5,188 bases of DNA from JANQLU01 sp964434955 (GCA_964434955.1 CAYSXI010000280.1:1-5188), one strand, 5' to 3'; positions 1 to 5,146 are shown, numbered from the stretch's first letter. Made by a program: numbers and translations. The notes: generated by a model not told the origin, from the sequence alone.

Positions 1-17
1 CAGGATACACCCCCCTA

Positions 18-35
18 TTACGTTACGTTACGTTA
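18..35. repeat. (TTACG)3 short tandem repeat
   Basis: Three perfect copies of TTACG at 18-22, 23-27 and 28-32 are followed by a partial TTA. The tract is short and could vary by slippage. It lies more than 200 nt upstream of the first start codon, so an effect on expression is only a guess. Confidence 0.6.
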
Positions 36-217
36 ACAATTGTGAAGCTTCTTGAAATTTCGTTAAGAAAAAAAATTGCCTTCCGACCGAAAATAGAACA
101 GCTTTTACTTGACTGAAGTTTGGGGCTCAATTCGAGTCACCGAAAAGGCAAACCGATCGCGAGGTCGGGGCGCAAAGCCATGGGTCTCACTGAGATCGCC
201 AGGCCGCCGAAAGACGA

Positions 218-236
218 GGCCGCGTTTATCGCGGCC
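218..236 (+). promoter_or_regulatory. GC-rich hairpin in the probable 5' leader of the TadE-like operon
   Basis: GGCCGCG at 218-224 and CGCGGCC at 230-236 are perfectly complementary around the five-base loop TTTAT. No T-run follows, so it is not an intrinsic terminator. It ends eight bases before the AGGAG ribosome binding site of the first gene. If transcribed, it could affect leader stability or ribosome access. The inverted repeat is directly visible; the role is inferred. Confidence 0.5.
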
Positions 237-244
237 GATGAATC

Positions 245-249
245 AGGAG
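245..249 (+). promoter_or_regulatory. Shine-Dalgarno site setting the start of the first TadE-like gene
   Basis: AGGAG lies eight bases before the ATG at 258. The frame is open further upstream, from a TTG at 120, with another ATG at 180. Only the ATG at 258 has a good ribosome binding site, and it places the arginine-rich segment and membrane helix at the usual distance from the N-terminus. Confidence 0.7.
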
Positions 250-257
250 CTCAGCCA

Positions 258-710
258 ATGGTTGCGACTCGCGCACGATTATTGCGCAGGCGTTTTCGTC
301 GCGGAAAAAGTAGACCGCGTTACGGAACAACTGCTGTAGAAATGGCCATCGTAAGTCCATTTATCTTTCTTCTGGTCTTCGCGTCGATCGAATTCTCTCG
401 GGTCGTCATGGTCAAGCAAGCATTGACCAATGCCGCACGTGAAGGATGCCGGAAATCGACGTTGGCAACAACGCTCGATGCATCAGTGAGCGAAGAAGCG
501 GCCCGATACTACCTTCGACATTGTTTCACGAGTTCCGCGGACCCAGAAAAAGTTCGCTTTTCCGCAACTCCGTCTTCGCTGGCGGAGATTCAGTCCGGGG
601 ACGAAATTACGACAACCGTCGAAGTCAATTTCTCGGACGTCTCATGGTTGGCCGCCTTTTGGGCCAAGGATGCCAAATTGCAAGGTTCAGCAACGATGAA
701 ACGGGAATAG
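258..710 (+). CDS. TadE-like minor pseudopilin (first copy)
   Basis: The product is a 150-residue membrane-anchored protein of the TadE family, a pseudopilin-like part of Tad/Flp pilus or secretion systems. An arginine-rich N-terminus (residues 5-21) is followed by G23-TTAVE28 and one hydrophobic helix, about residues 26-46. Glycine just before the helix and glutamate five residues later match the prepilin-peptidase pattern of pseudopilins (G at -1, E at +5). The segment VKQALTNAAREGCR after the helix is typical of TadE. The remaining 80 or so residues form a small extracytoplasmic domain with two cysteines (in EGCR and RHCF) that could form a disulphide. The start at 258 is chosen for its AGGAG site; a longer frame from 120 would need TTG. 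It is the first gene of a same-strand cluster, 24 nt before a second TadE-like gene. The family call is firm, but the machine it serves is unknown because no other Tad genes are present. Confidence 0.88.
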   Translation: MVATRARLLRRRFRRGKSRPRYGTTAVEMAIVSPFIFLLVFASIEFSRVVMVKQALTNAAREGCRKSTLATTLDASVSEEAARYYLRHCFTSSADPEKVRFSATPSSLAEIQSGDEITTTVEVNFSDVSWLAAFWAKDAKLQGSATMKRE

Positions 711-734
711 TTGATCCAGAAAGAAAACACCCCC

Positions 735-1223
735 ATGTCCGACTCCGTTCAAAAATACGCGAACAAAATGCAACGACGTAGACGGCGTTCCCGTCGAAGC
801 GGGGCCGCCGCAGTGGAAGCCGCCCTACTGTCTCCGTTGCTTCTCATTGTGACTCTCGGAGCGGTTGATATTGGCCAATACATCAACGTGTCGCAAAGTG
901 TTAGCAATGCTTCTCGAGTGGGAACGCGGCAAGCGTGCCGAGACTCAACCGTGAATGTTTCCGAAGTGAAAGAATCGGTTTACGACTATTTCCGAAGCAC
1001 CTTTCCCCATCTCTCTGAAAAAGAGCTGCAGGGCGCACTGCAAATTTCGGTATTGGACCGCGAAGGTAACTCAATTGCCAACGGCGATCTGTCAACCATG
1101 AACGCTGGTGACGAGGTTGCCGTCGTGGTGACTCTGGACTTTTCGGTCGTTCGTTGGGTTGGTTCGATCGACTATTGGAACCTAAGTTTGGACCCGTACA
1201 CCACCTATGGACGTCGAGAGTAG
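735..1223 (+). CDS. TadE-like minor pseudopilin (second copy)
   Basis: This 162-residue protein has the same plan as its upstream neighbour: an arginine-rich stretch (residues 14-21), then G23-AAAVE28 with the same G(-1)/E(+5) spacing, one hydrophobic helix (about 24-45), and the post-helix segment VSQSVSNASRVGTRQACR. The C-terminal domain, about 100 residues, has alternating strand-like segments such as DEVAVVVTLDFSVV. It has one cysteine in that region, where the first copy has two. The ATG at 735 is preferred over a TTG at 711 and over an ATG at 771 that would remove part of the basic segment; its SD sequence is weak (AGAAAG at about 719-724). The two genes are diverged paralogues, as often seen when TadE and TadF occur together, so this one may play the TadF role. 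The ATG at 1207, inside its 3' end, would start a longer form of the next gene but has no SD. Confidence 0.86.
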   Translation: MSDSVQKYANKMQRRRRRSRRSGAAAVEAALLSPLLLIVTLGAVDIGQYINVSQSVSNASRVGTRQACRDSTVNVSEVKESVYDYFRSTFPHLSEKELQGALQISVLDREGNSIANGDLSTMNAGDEVAVVVTLDFSVVRWVGSIDYWNLSLDPYTTYGRRE

Positions 1224-1244
1224 GCAAATCGCAAGCCGCACCCC

Positions 1245-1250
1245 GGAGGT
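1245..1250 (+). promoter_or_regulatory. strong Shine-Dalgarno site setting the start of the TadG-like gene
   Basis: GGAGGT lies four to five bases before the ATG at 1255 and is the best ribosome binding site in the window. It argues against the upstream ATG at 1207, which would overlap the preceding gene by 17 nt and has no such site. Its strength suggests the TadG-like protein is translated independently of the gene before it. Confidence 0.8.
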
Positions 1251-1254
1251 TAAA

Positions 1255-2370
1255 ATGTTTAAGCAATCTTCTGACTATCGCAGATCCTTGAATGCGCAGC
1301 TCGCTCGCCGACGACGTGGCGCAGCTTCCATTCTGATCCTGCTGCTCCTGATTTTGCTTCTCGTTGTGGCCGTTTTTGCGGTCGACTACGGGCACCTGTT
1401 AATGGTCCGAACCGACTTGCAACGGACCGCAGACAATTCTGCTTTGGCCGGATTGCAGGACTTGATACCGGAACCGGATGGCAGCCAGGACCTCGAGTCG
1501 GTACGCGAGCGCGTTCGCGAATACGTGGTCAAGAACCTGCAGCACGAAGGATTTGTCGTCGACGACGCTGACATTGAAATTGGCCGCTACGATCCCGAGA
1601 CAATCTATTCCAGCGAGAAAACACTTCTGCAGGACGGTGTTTTCGACACGATTCGAGTGACGCTCAGACGTGATGATCTTTCCAACACATCCGTATCGTT
1701 ATTGTTTGCCAGGATGTTCGGGATGAAAAATGCAAACGTATCGGCGACAGCTACCGCGGTATTGCAGAAAGCCCGCTATCTCCCACCGGGATCAGACATT
1801 CTTCCCATTGTGGTTCCGCAAAGTTCCTGGGACGCGCAGCAACCGGGCGATCGGTGGAAGATCTACGCGGACGGTCGGGTCGAGAATAAATCCGGCTTTC
1901 CGATTCCGGGTAACTGGGGGACCGTCGATATCGGTGCGAGTGCGAACTCAAACTCGGATATTGTTGACCAAATCAATAACGGTCTGTCGCAGAGTGATTT
2001 GAATCATCTGCACTCAGATGGGATCATCCCCGAAAATACCCACATTGACGGTGACCGCCCGATGTGGGTCTCGGCAGATACGGGTTTGTCATCGGGGATG
2101 AAAACGGCCGTTCGGAATGCCCATGGGAAGTACAAACTGATTCCGATTATCGATGATCTGAACGAAGGCAACGGGGAAAACCTTGAATACCATGTTGTCA
2201 AATGGGGCGTCGTAGAGGTCGTGGATTCCTATTGGGCCGGGAACAAAAAGACGTTTATTCGAATCAAGAAGGCTTACATGTACGACGGCGATCTTCGTGC
2301 CCACGGAGACCTCAGCAATACAACTGATCTGATCGATAATGCATTCACGAGCCCCGTGCTTATCGAGTGA
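1255..2370 (+). CDS. TadG-like pilus-assembly membrane protein
   Basis: This 371-residue protein begins with the Tad/TadG-type N-terminal module. A basic segment RRRRGAAS (residues 18-25) leads into a leucine/isoleucine-rich helix (about 24-43), followed by VDYGHLLMVRTDLQRTADN (43-61) and SALAG. Unlike the two upstream pseudopilins, it has the glycine but no glutamate at +5 (GAASIL), which fits TadG proteins that stay as membrane anchors and are not processed. The rest is extracytoplasmic. From about residue 180 there is a region with LPIVVPQSSWDAQQPGDRWKIY, PGNWGTVDIG, ADTGLSSGMK and WGVVEVVDSY. I associate this pattern with planctomycete TadG-like proteins; its function is unknown to me. 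No von Willebrand A domain, common in longer TadG proteins, is visible. The start at 1255 is set by GGAGGT. The gene follows the second TadE-like gene by 31 nt and precedes the HAMP gene by 77 nt, so it is probably co-transcribed with both. Confidence 0.85.
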   Translation: MFKQSSDYRRSLNAQLARRRRGAASILILLLLILLLVVAVFAVDYGHLLMVRTDLQRTADNSALAGLQDLIPEPDGSQDLESVRERVREYVVKNLQHEGFVVDDADIEIGRYDPETIYSSEKTLLQDGVFDTIRVTLRRDDLSNTSVSLLFARMFGMKNANVSATATAVLQKARYLPPGSDILPIVVPQSSWDAQQPGDRWKIYADGRVENKSGFPIPGNWGTVDIGASANSNSDIVDQINNGLSQSDLNHLHSDGIIPENTHIDGDRPMWVSADTGLSSGMKTAVRNAHGKYKLIPIIDDLNEGNGENLEYHVVKWGVVEVVDSYWAGNKKTFIRIKKAYMYDGDLRAHGDLSNTTDLIDNAFTSPVLIE

Positions 2371-2437
2371 ATGCCATACAAATCGTTTGCCCCGATTCAT
2401 TGAAGACCAACAATTTTGCAAAAGAATTCAACGCCAC

Positions 2438-2441
2438 AGGA
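2438..2441 (+). promoter_or_regulatory. Shine-Dalgarno site for the HAMP-domain gene
   Basis: AGGA lies six bases before the ATG at 2448. It supports this start over a GTG at 2367 that overlaps the stop codon of the TadG-like gene and would add 27 residues with no recognisable feature. Confidence 0.6.
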
Positions 2442-2447
2442 ATCAGC

Positions 2448-2945
2448 ATGGCCTCCTTTTCGAAACACCGCAAGAAAATTTGGATTGAGTCCGAAGTCCA
2501 AGGCAAGCTCGTTTTGAAGTGCTGCTTGTACTGGTTTTTCTGTATCAGCATCATCATGCTATTCGTTGCCATTGCGACCGTGTTTTCAGGCAAACTGCAA
2601 TCGGCGGGTGAATTGTCCATCGGGATTTGGCGACAGTTTTCGCCGGCGATTCTGGCCAGTATTTTGTTGCTGCCAATCGTGGTTGTCGATGTGATTCGGA
2701 CGAGCCATCGATTCGCTGGCCCGGTTTATCGCCTCAAATCGGAAATGAAGAAAATGGCCGACGGCGAAGAAGTGGCTCCGATCCGATTTCGAAAAGGCGA
2801 TCATTGGCATGACTTGGCGGAAGAATTCAATCGCCTCGTCGAGTATCACCGGCAAATGCAAACTCGGTTCAAGAAAGAGGTTTCAGATTCAAAAAATACT
2901 GAGTCGAAAACGGAAGTGGATCCGGTTGGGACGCCATTGACTTAA
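2448..2945 (+). CDS. small two-helix membrane protein with a HAMP-like domain
   Basis: This 165-residue protein has two predicted membrane helices, about residues 23-46 and 64-83. They are joined by a short loop of about 17 residues, so there is almost no periplasmic sensor. A HAMP-like signal-relay segment follows directly (about 84-133): RTSHRFAGPVYRL, then KKMADGEEVAPIRFRKGD and DLAEEFNRLVEY. The tail is short, charged and probably disordered. No kinase, cyclase or chemotaxis output domain follows, so the protein could only signal through a partner. Short proteins of this kind (helix pair plus SHRFAGP-type HAMP) are, as I recall, common in planctomycetes and some deltaproteobacteria. Its position at the end of the TadE/TadG cluster suggests a role at the same membrane assembly, but that is inference. 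The start rests on AGGA at 2438. The stop TAA is followed in frame by another 81 open codons. Confidence 0.78.
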   Translation: MASFSKHRKKIWIESEVQGKLVLKCCLYWFFCISIIMLFVAIATVFSGKLQSAGELSIGIWRQFSPAILASILLLPIVVVDVIRTSHRFAGPVYRLKSEMKKMADGEEVAPIRFRKGDHWHDLAEEFNRLVEYHRQMQTRFKKEVSDSKNTESKTEVDPVGTPLT

Positions 2946-3105
2946 TGGTTGCGACAGCGCGATCGCTCAGTCCGCAAGTTCGGGATGGCCAAGTCAAGTT
3001 TCCGTTTCCAGTCAATTGCGACCGACTTCCCGACATACTCCGGGGGCACGATCTTCTCCATTTACCGAGCCGCGACTGGTTTCAACGGGGAAGATCCAGG
3101 CGTGA

Positions 3106-3621
3106 TCACCCAAAAATCCAACCACGTCTGCGTGCCATCTGAAACGTTGCACCACGGATTGCTTGTCCGAGTGGTGAGCCAAGGTCTTTGAGTTTTGCAA
3201 TATTTGCTTCGTATTCGGCACGTTCCTCGTCGGTCATTTCTTTTAGACGCTTTCGCATTCTGTTCAATTCAACCGTCTGCGGATCGTTTTCAAATTCAAG
3301 TTGAAGTGCGGCAAGTTCACCACCGTCGAACCAGGATAAATCGCATTGATGGCAATCGTCAACGAAAAGTTGCAGTTGCTTGATCTCGCGTTTTCGCATT
3401 TTTGCTCGACATCTGGGGCAACGTATTTCCTGCTTGGTATCTTCCGAGCTCGTTTCATTGATCTCTTTCGTCAACTGGGCCAGGTCCTTGTTTACCCGCC
3501 GCTTAATTTTTTCAGCCCGACGAGTGTCGAGAAGCGCGCCAGAGCATTGCGGGCAATCTTGTACATTGGCCCCCGCATACTTTTCGCGAACGAGTGGAAC
3601 GTGACACGTGGGACACTTCAT
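3106..3621 (-). CDS. protein with two TFIIB-type zinc ribbons
   Basis: This 171-residue soluble protein has two copies of the small zf-TFIIB-like zinc ribbon. The first uses C3, C6, C23 and C26 (MKCPTC ... CPQCSGALLD). The second uses C68, C71, C90 and C93 (CPRC ... CHQCDLSWFDGGEL). In both, the fourth cysteine is followed by the family's acidic tail motif, (S/W)xxLD or WFDGGEL. Between and after the ribbons lie charged helices, with a likely coiled-coil region at about 104-150. The chain ends in GQAIRGATFQMARRRGWIFG. The family binds zinc, but its partner or substrate is usually unknown; it is annotated from sequence alone and sometimes fused to rhomboid-type membrane domains, absent here. 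The gene runs against the operon and ends 160 nt from the HAMP gene. It has no clear SD before its ATG at 3621-3619. No other start is plausible because the first ribbon begins at residue 3. Confidence 0.85.
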   Translation of the reverse strand: MKCPTCHVPLVREKYAGANVQDCPQCSGALLDTRRAEKIKRRVNKDLAQLTKEINETSSEDTKQEIRCPRCRAKMRKREIKQLQLFVDDCHQCDLSWFDGGELAALQLEFENDPQTVELNRMRKRLKEMTDEERAEYEANIAKLKDLGSPLGQAIRGATFQMARRRGWIFG

Positions 3622-3997
3622 AAAATCACGTACTAATTAGAATTCCAGGAAAGTGGCAATGCGCTAGTTACGAACCCAGATCACGAGTTCAAACTTCGTT
3701 CAAATCACAGCCCTCATTTTACAACGCTCAAACGTGCGGGCGAGTGCCGTGAAACTTGGCCAAACCGTATCGTTGAAAAAGTCCGGAGCGAAAACTAAGG
3801 AGTGAACCGAAAATACACCTGGTTACCTTGCTATTCAAAGTCAAACCCGTCGGGGCAGAAGCAATTCTATTATTGATGCAATTACGTTCTCGCGAATCCA
3901 TTCGATTTGAGATATGTTAAACGCCCCATTCGAATCCTGAATTCAGTTCATGGAATCGAATTGCTCAAATTTTTTGCTTTTCTGGTAGATACTATTC
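3622..3997. other. divergent intergenic region between the zinc-ribbon and lipoprotein genes
   Basis: These 376 bases separate two genes that point away from each other, so both promoters should lie here. I find no plausible protein and no tRNA-like fold. AAGGAG at about 3799-3804 has no good start codon after it. The half next to the lipoprotein gene carries the CGAATCC/ATTCGA repeat cluster (3892-3961) and a TACTAT at 3990-3995. TACTAT matches four of six bases of a -10 box but has no matching -35. On the minus strand I see only weak promoter-like matches upstream of 3621. Confidence 0.6.
3892..3961. repeat. cluster of CGAATCC / ATTCGA repeats upstream of the lipoprotein gene
   Basis: CCATTCGA occurs at 3898-3905 and again at 3926-3933. 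CGAATCC occurs at 3893-3899 and 3931-3937. ATTCGAATCC (3928-3937) and GGAATCGAAT (3952-3961) form a ten-base inverted repeat with one mismatch around a 14-base loop. A smaller perfect inverted repeat, CGAAT-CC-ATTCG, sits at 3893-3904. The cluster ends 36 bases before the lipoprotein gene. It could be an operator or an RNA hairpin in the leader; no regulator is identifiable here. Confidence 0.45.
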
Positions 3998-4687
3998 ATG
4001 AGAAATGTTACTCGAATTGACGCGCCAATGAAAATTAGCATCTTAGGCGAATGCAGCCTTTCCTTGTTTTTGGTGTCTTCAATCTTTGTTTTCTTATTGA
4101 GCGGTTGCAACTACGCCCCGTCGATTCTTGAGGCGCCCACCGAAAGTCCAGGCGAAACTGGTATGAGTGAAGGCGAAGGTTTTCAAAAGGAAGAAATCAA
4201 GTTTGAAGATCTTCCGGATGCGGCCAGGGCGGAAGTGAAAAAACGACTTGAAAAGTATTTCGTTCAGGCGCCAAGTGGCAACCACATCACGATGAAAAGA
4301 AGAAGTCAGAATGGATGGCGGTTTAATGGAACTGGCGATGAAGTATTTGGTGACATCGTCGTATATAGTGAATCCAGTGAAAGGGGATACATCAGGCTAA
4401 ACGAACTGAAATTGAACGCTAGTAAAAAACCATTATCCAAGGCGGACCAATTGAATGGCTGGACGGAAAAATACTTGATCGAGATCGGCGCTGAAGCAAT
4501 TAGCGAGATTGAGGAGGACATTTATAGTAAGAAAAGGATAACACATATTTGGTTTGATGCGTCAAAAGGCTTGAACTTCGACAAACTGTTTGTGGTCAAG
4601 GAAAAAACAGGAACGTGGTCTTCTTGGACCCTCTTGGGAAACAATTGGGAGAAGCCTAATGAGAAATTTGATATTTCGAAACTCTAG
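3998..4687 (+). CDS. putative lipoprotein of unknown function
   Basis: I do not recognise the family. The 229-residue product starts with a signal peptide ending in the lipobox LLSGC, whose cysteine is residue 37 and would be lipidated after signal peptidase II cleavage. A linker rich in P, S, E and G follows (about 40-60). The mature domain, about 165 residues, is mixed strand and helix, with FEDLPDAARAEVKKRLEKYF, a segment around NGWRFNGTGDEVFGDIVVY, then LSKADQLNGWTEKYLIEIGAEAI and THIWFDASKGLNF near the end. It has no other cysteine after the lipobox. The start is uncertain: an ATG at 4028 gives a more ordinary 26-residue signal peptide, and neither ATG has a clear SD. The gene stands alone, with a divergent gene upstream and terminator-like hairpins starting 43 nt after its stop. 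It looks more A/T-rich than the operon at the left, which could reflect a different history, although I did not count it. Confidence 0.78.
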   Translation: MRNVTRIDAPMKISILGECSLSLFLVSSIFVFLLSGCNYAPSILEAPTESPGETGMSEGEGFQKEEIKFEDLPDAARAEVKKRLEKYFVQAPSGNHITMKRRSQNGWRFNGTGDEVFGDIVVYSESSERGYIRLNELKLNASKKPLSKADQLNGWTEKYLIEIGAEAISEIEEDIYSKKRITHIWFDASKGLNFDKLFVVKEKTGTWSSWTLLGNNWEKPNEKFDISKL

Positions 4688-4729
4688 GATTTAGCTGCAC
4701 GAAACGTAGAGATTGACGAACGGTCGAAA

Positions 4730-4754
4730 GCGGACAAATAAGTGTCCGCATTTT
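4730..4754 (+). terminator. candidate intrinsic terminator after the lipoprotein gene
   Basis: GCGGACA at 4730-4736 pairs perfectly with TGTCCGC at 4743-4749 around the six-base loop AATAAG. It is followed by A and only four T, so termination may be partial. It lies 43 nt after the lipoprotein stop codon. Confidence 0.45.
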
Positions 4755-4803
4755 GTTCGCGTTTTAGAAACGTGAGGAACCACGCTTTTTCGAAACCTCA
4801 GAG

Positions 4804-4837
4804 CAGAAGCACAAAATCCTTGCGCTTCTGTTTTTTT
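4804..4837 (+). terminator. intrinsic terminator, second behind the lipoprotein gene
   Basis: CAGAAGC at 4804-4810 pairs with GCTTCTG at 4824-4830, with a 13-base loop, and is followed directly by seven T (4831-4837). This is a textbook terminator arrangement. With the weaker hairpin upstream it should end lipoprotein transcription, so csrA is unlikely to depend on that promoter. Confidence 0.7.
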
Positions 4838-4976
4838 GCGGAATATTTTCGCGGGGAAAATTACGCAAAGTGGGCGGTACAGACTTCGCGCGTTTTTCCT
4901 TGAATGCCTGAATTTATAGTGCGAAGTAGCGACTCCATGAAAATGCCGTTGCATTAGTGTTGCACGAACGACCCCC

Positions 4977-4993
4977 ATGAACGACCCGTTCAT
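4977..4993 (+). repeat. tight hairpin with adjoining direct repeat
   Basis: ATGAACG at 4977-4983 and CGTTCAT at 4987-4993 are perfectly complementary around the three-base loop ACC. Part of this arm repeats just upstream, because GAACGACCC occurs at 4966-4974 and 4979-4987. Only three T follow, so it is not a good terminator. It may be a structural element of the csrA leader RNA. Confidence 0.4.
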
Positions 4994-5032
4994 TTTCGTG
5001 ACAACCTTCTTGGGCTCCCGTGTAATGCCACC

Positions 5033-5043
5033 CGTGAAGCCAA
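5033..5043 (+). promoter_or_regulatory. possible antiterminator strand in the csrA leader
   Basis: CGTGAAGCCAA here is the exact reverse complement of TTGGCTTCACG at 5117-5127, inside the loop of the second csrA terminator. It also pairs, with one bulged base, to TTGGCTCAC at 5073-5081, in the arm and loop of the first terminator. Such a segment could compete with, or cap, both terminators. The complementarity is seen directly; the regulatory role is inferred. Confidence 0.4.
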
Positions 5044-5063
5044 GCACAACCAAATAACAAATC

Positions 5064-5098
5064 AAAACGCTGTTGGCTCACTGTCAGCAGCGTTTTTT
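5064..5098 (+). terminator. first of two tandem intrinsic terminators before csrA
   Basis: The arms are 5064-5075 and 5085-5096: twelve base pairs including one G-U, built on AAAACGCTG pairing with CAGCGTTTT, around a nine-base loop. The T-run is 5093-5098. The four A at the left base give a shorter T-run on the other strand, so weak bidirectional action is possible. It lies only seven bases before the next terminator stem. Confidence 0.75.
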
Positions 5099-5105
5099 CA
5101 TTTGG

Positions 5106-5146
5106 CCCCGCAGTGATTGGCTTCACGTTAAACGCGGGGTTTTTTT
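5106..5146 (+). terminator. second tandem intrinsic terminator, ending 24 nt before csrA
   Basis: CCCCGC at 5106-5111 pairs with GCGGGG at 5134-5139, followed by seven T (5140-5146). An inner stem is possible between GTGA (5113-5116) and TCAC (5123-5126). The large loop contains TTGGCTTCACG, complementary to 5033-5043. Because csrA starts 24 nt later, either csrA transcripts pass through this site conditionally or the csrA promoter overlaps the hairpin. Confidence 0.75.

Larger units (their letters stand above)
1..257. other. non-coding region upstream of the TadE-like operon
   Basis: This stretch holds no convincing gene. The open frames that cross it need TTG starts and give low-complexity, arginine-rich text unlike any family I know. 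Visible elements are a pentanucleotide repeat at 18-35, an A-run at 68-75, a GC-rich hairpin at 218-236 and an SD sequence at 245-249. The operon promoter should lie here. I see TTGAAA at 52-57 and TTGACT at 109-114, but neither has a good -10 partner at normal spacing, so I do not call a promoter. Confidence 0.6.

Noticed and set aside
120..257. N-terminal extension of the first TadE-like gene from a TTG
   Set aside because: It has no ribosome binding site, and 46 extra residues would sit before the basic segment with no family counterpart. The ATG at 258 has a good SD site.
901..1395. Minus-strand open frame of 164 codons
   Set aside because: It is a shadow of the second TadE-like and TadG-like genes, which have clear domains, membrane helices and SD support on the plus strand.
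2959..2966. GCGATCGC palindrome (the cyanobacterial HIP1 octamer)
   Set aside because: A single copy in a genome of this base composition is expected by chance, and nothing else suggests cyanobacteria.
2945..3142. TAATG-coupled 65-codon plus-strand frame starting MVATARS, resembling the first TadE-like start (MVATRAR)
   Set aside because: The shared 12-base string AATGGTTGCGAC (257-268 and 2944-2955) is the only similarity. No G-AVE motif or membrane helix follows, there is no SD, and the end overlaps the zinc-ribbon gene.
4691..5065. Minus-strand open frame of 124 codons
   Set aside because: It runs antisense through two terminator-like hairpins, has no SD, and its composition (many scattered H, R, F, C) does not resemble a folded protein or a known family.
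4840..5146. CsrB-like CsrA-sequestering RNA
   Set aside because: Such RNAs carry many GGA motifs in hairpin loops. Only a few GGA occur here and none sits in the loops of the main hairpins.
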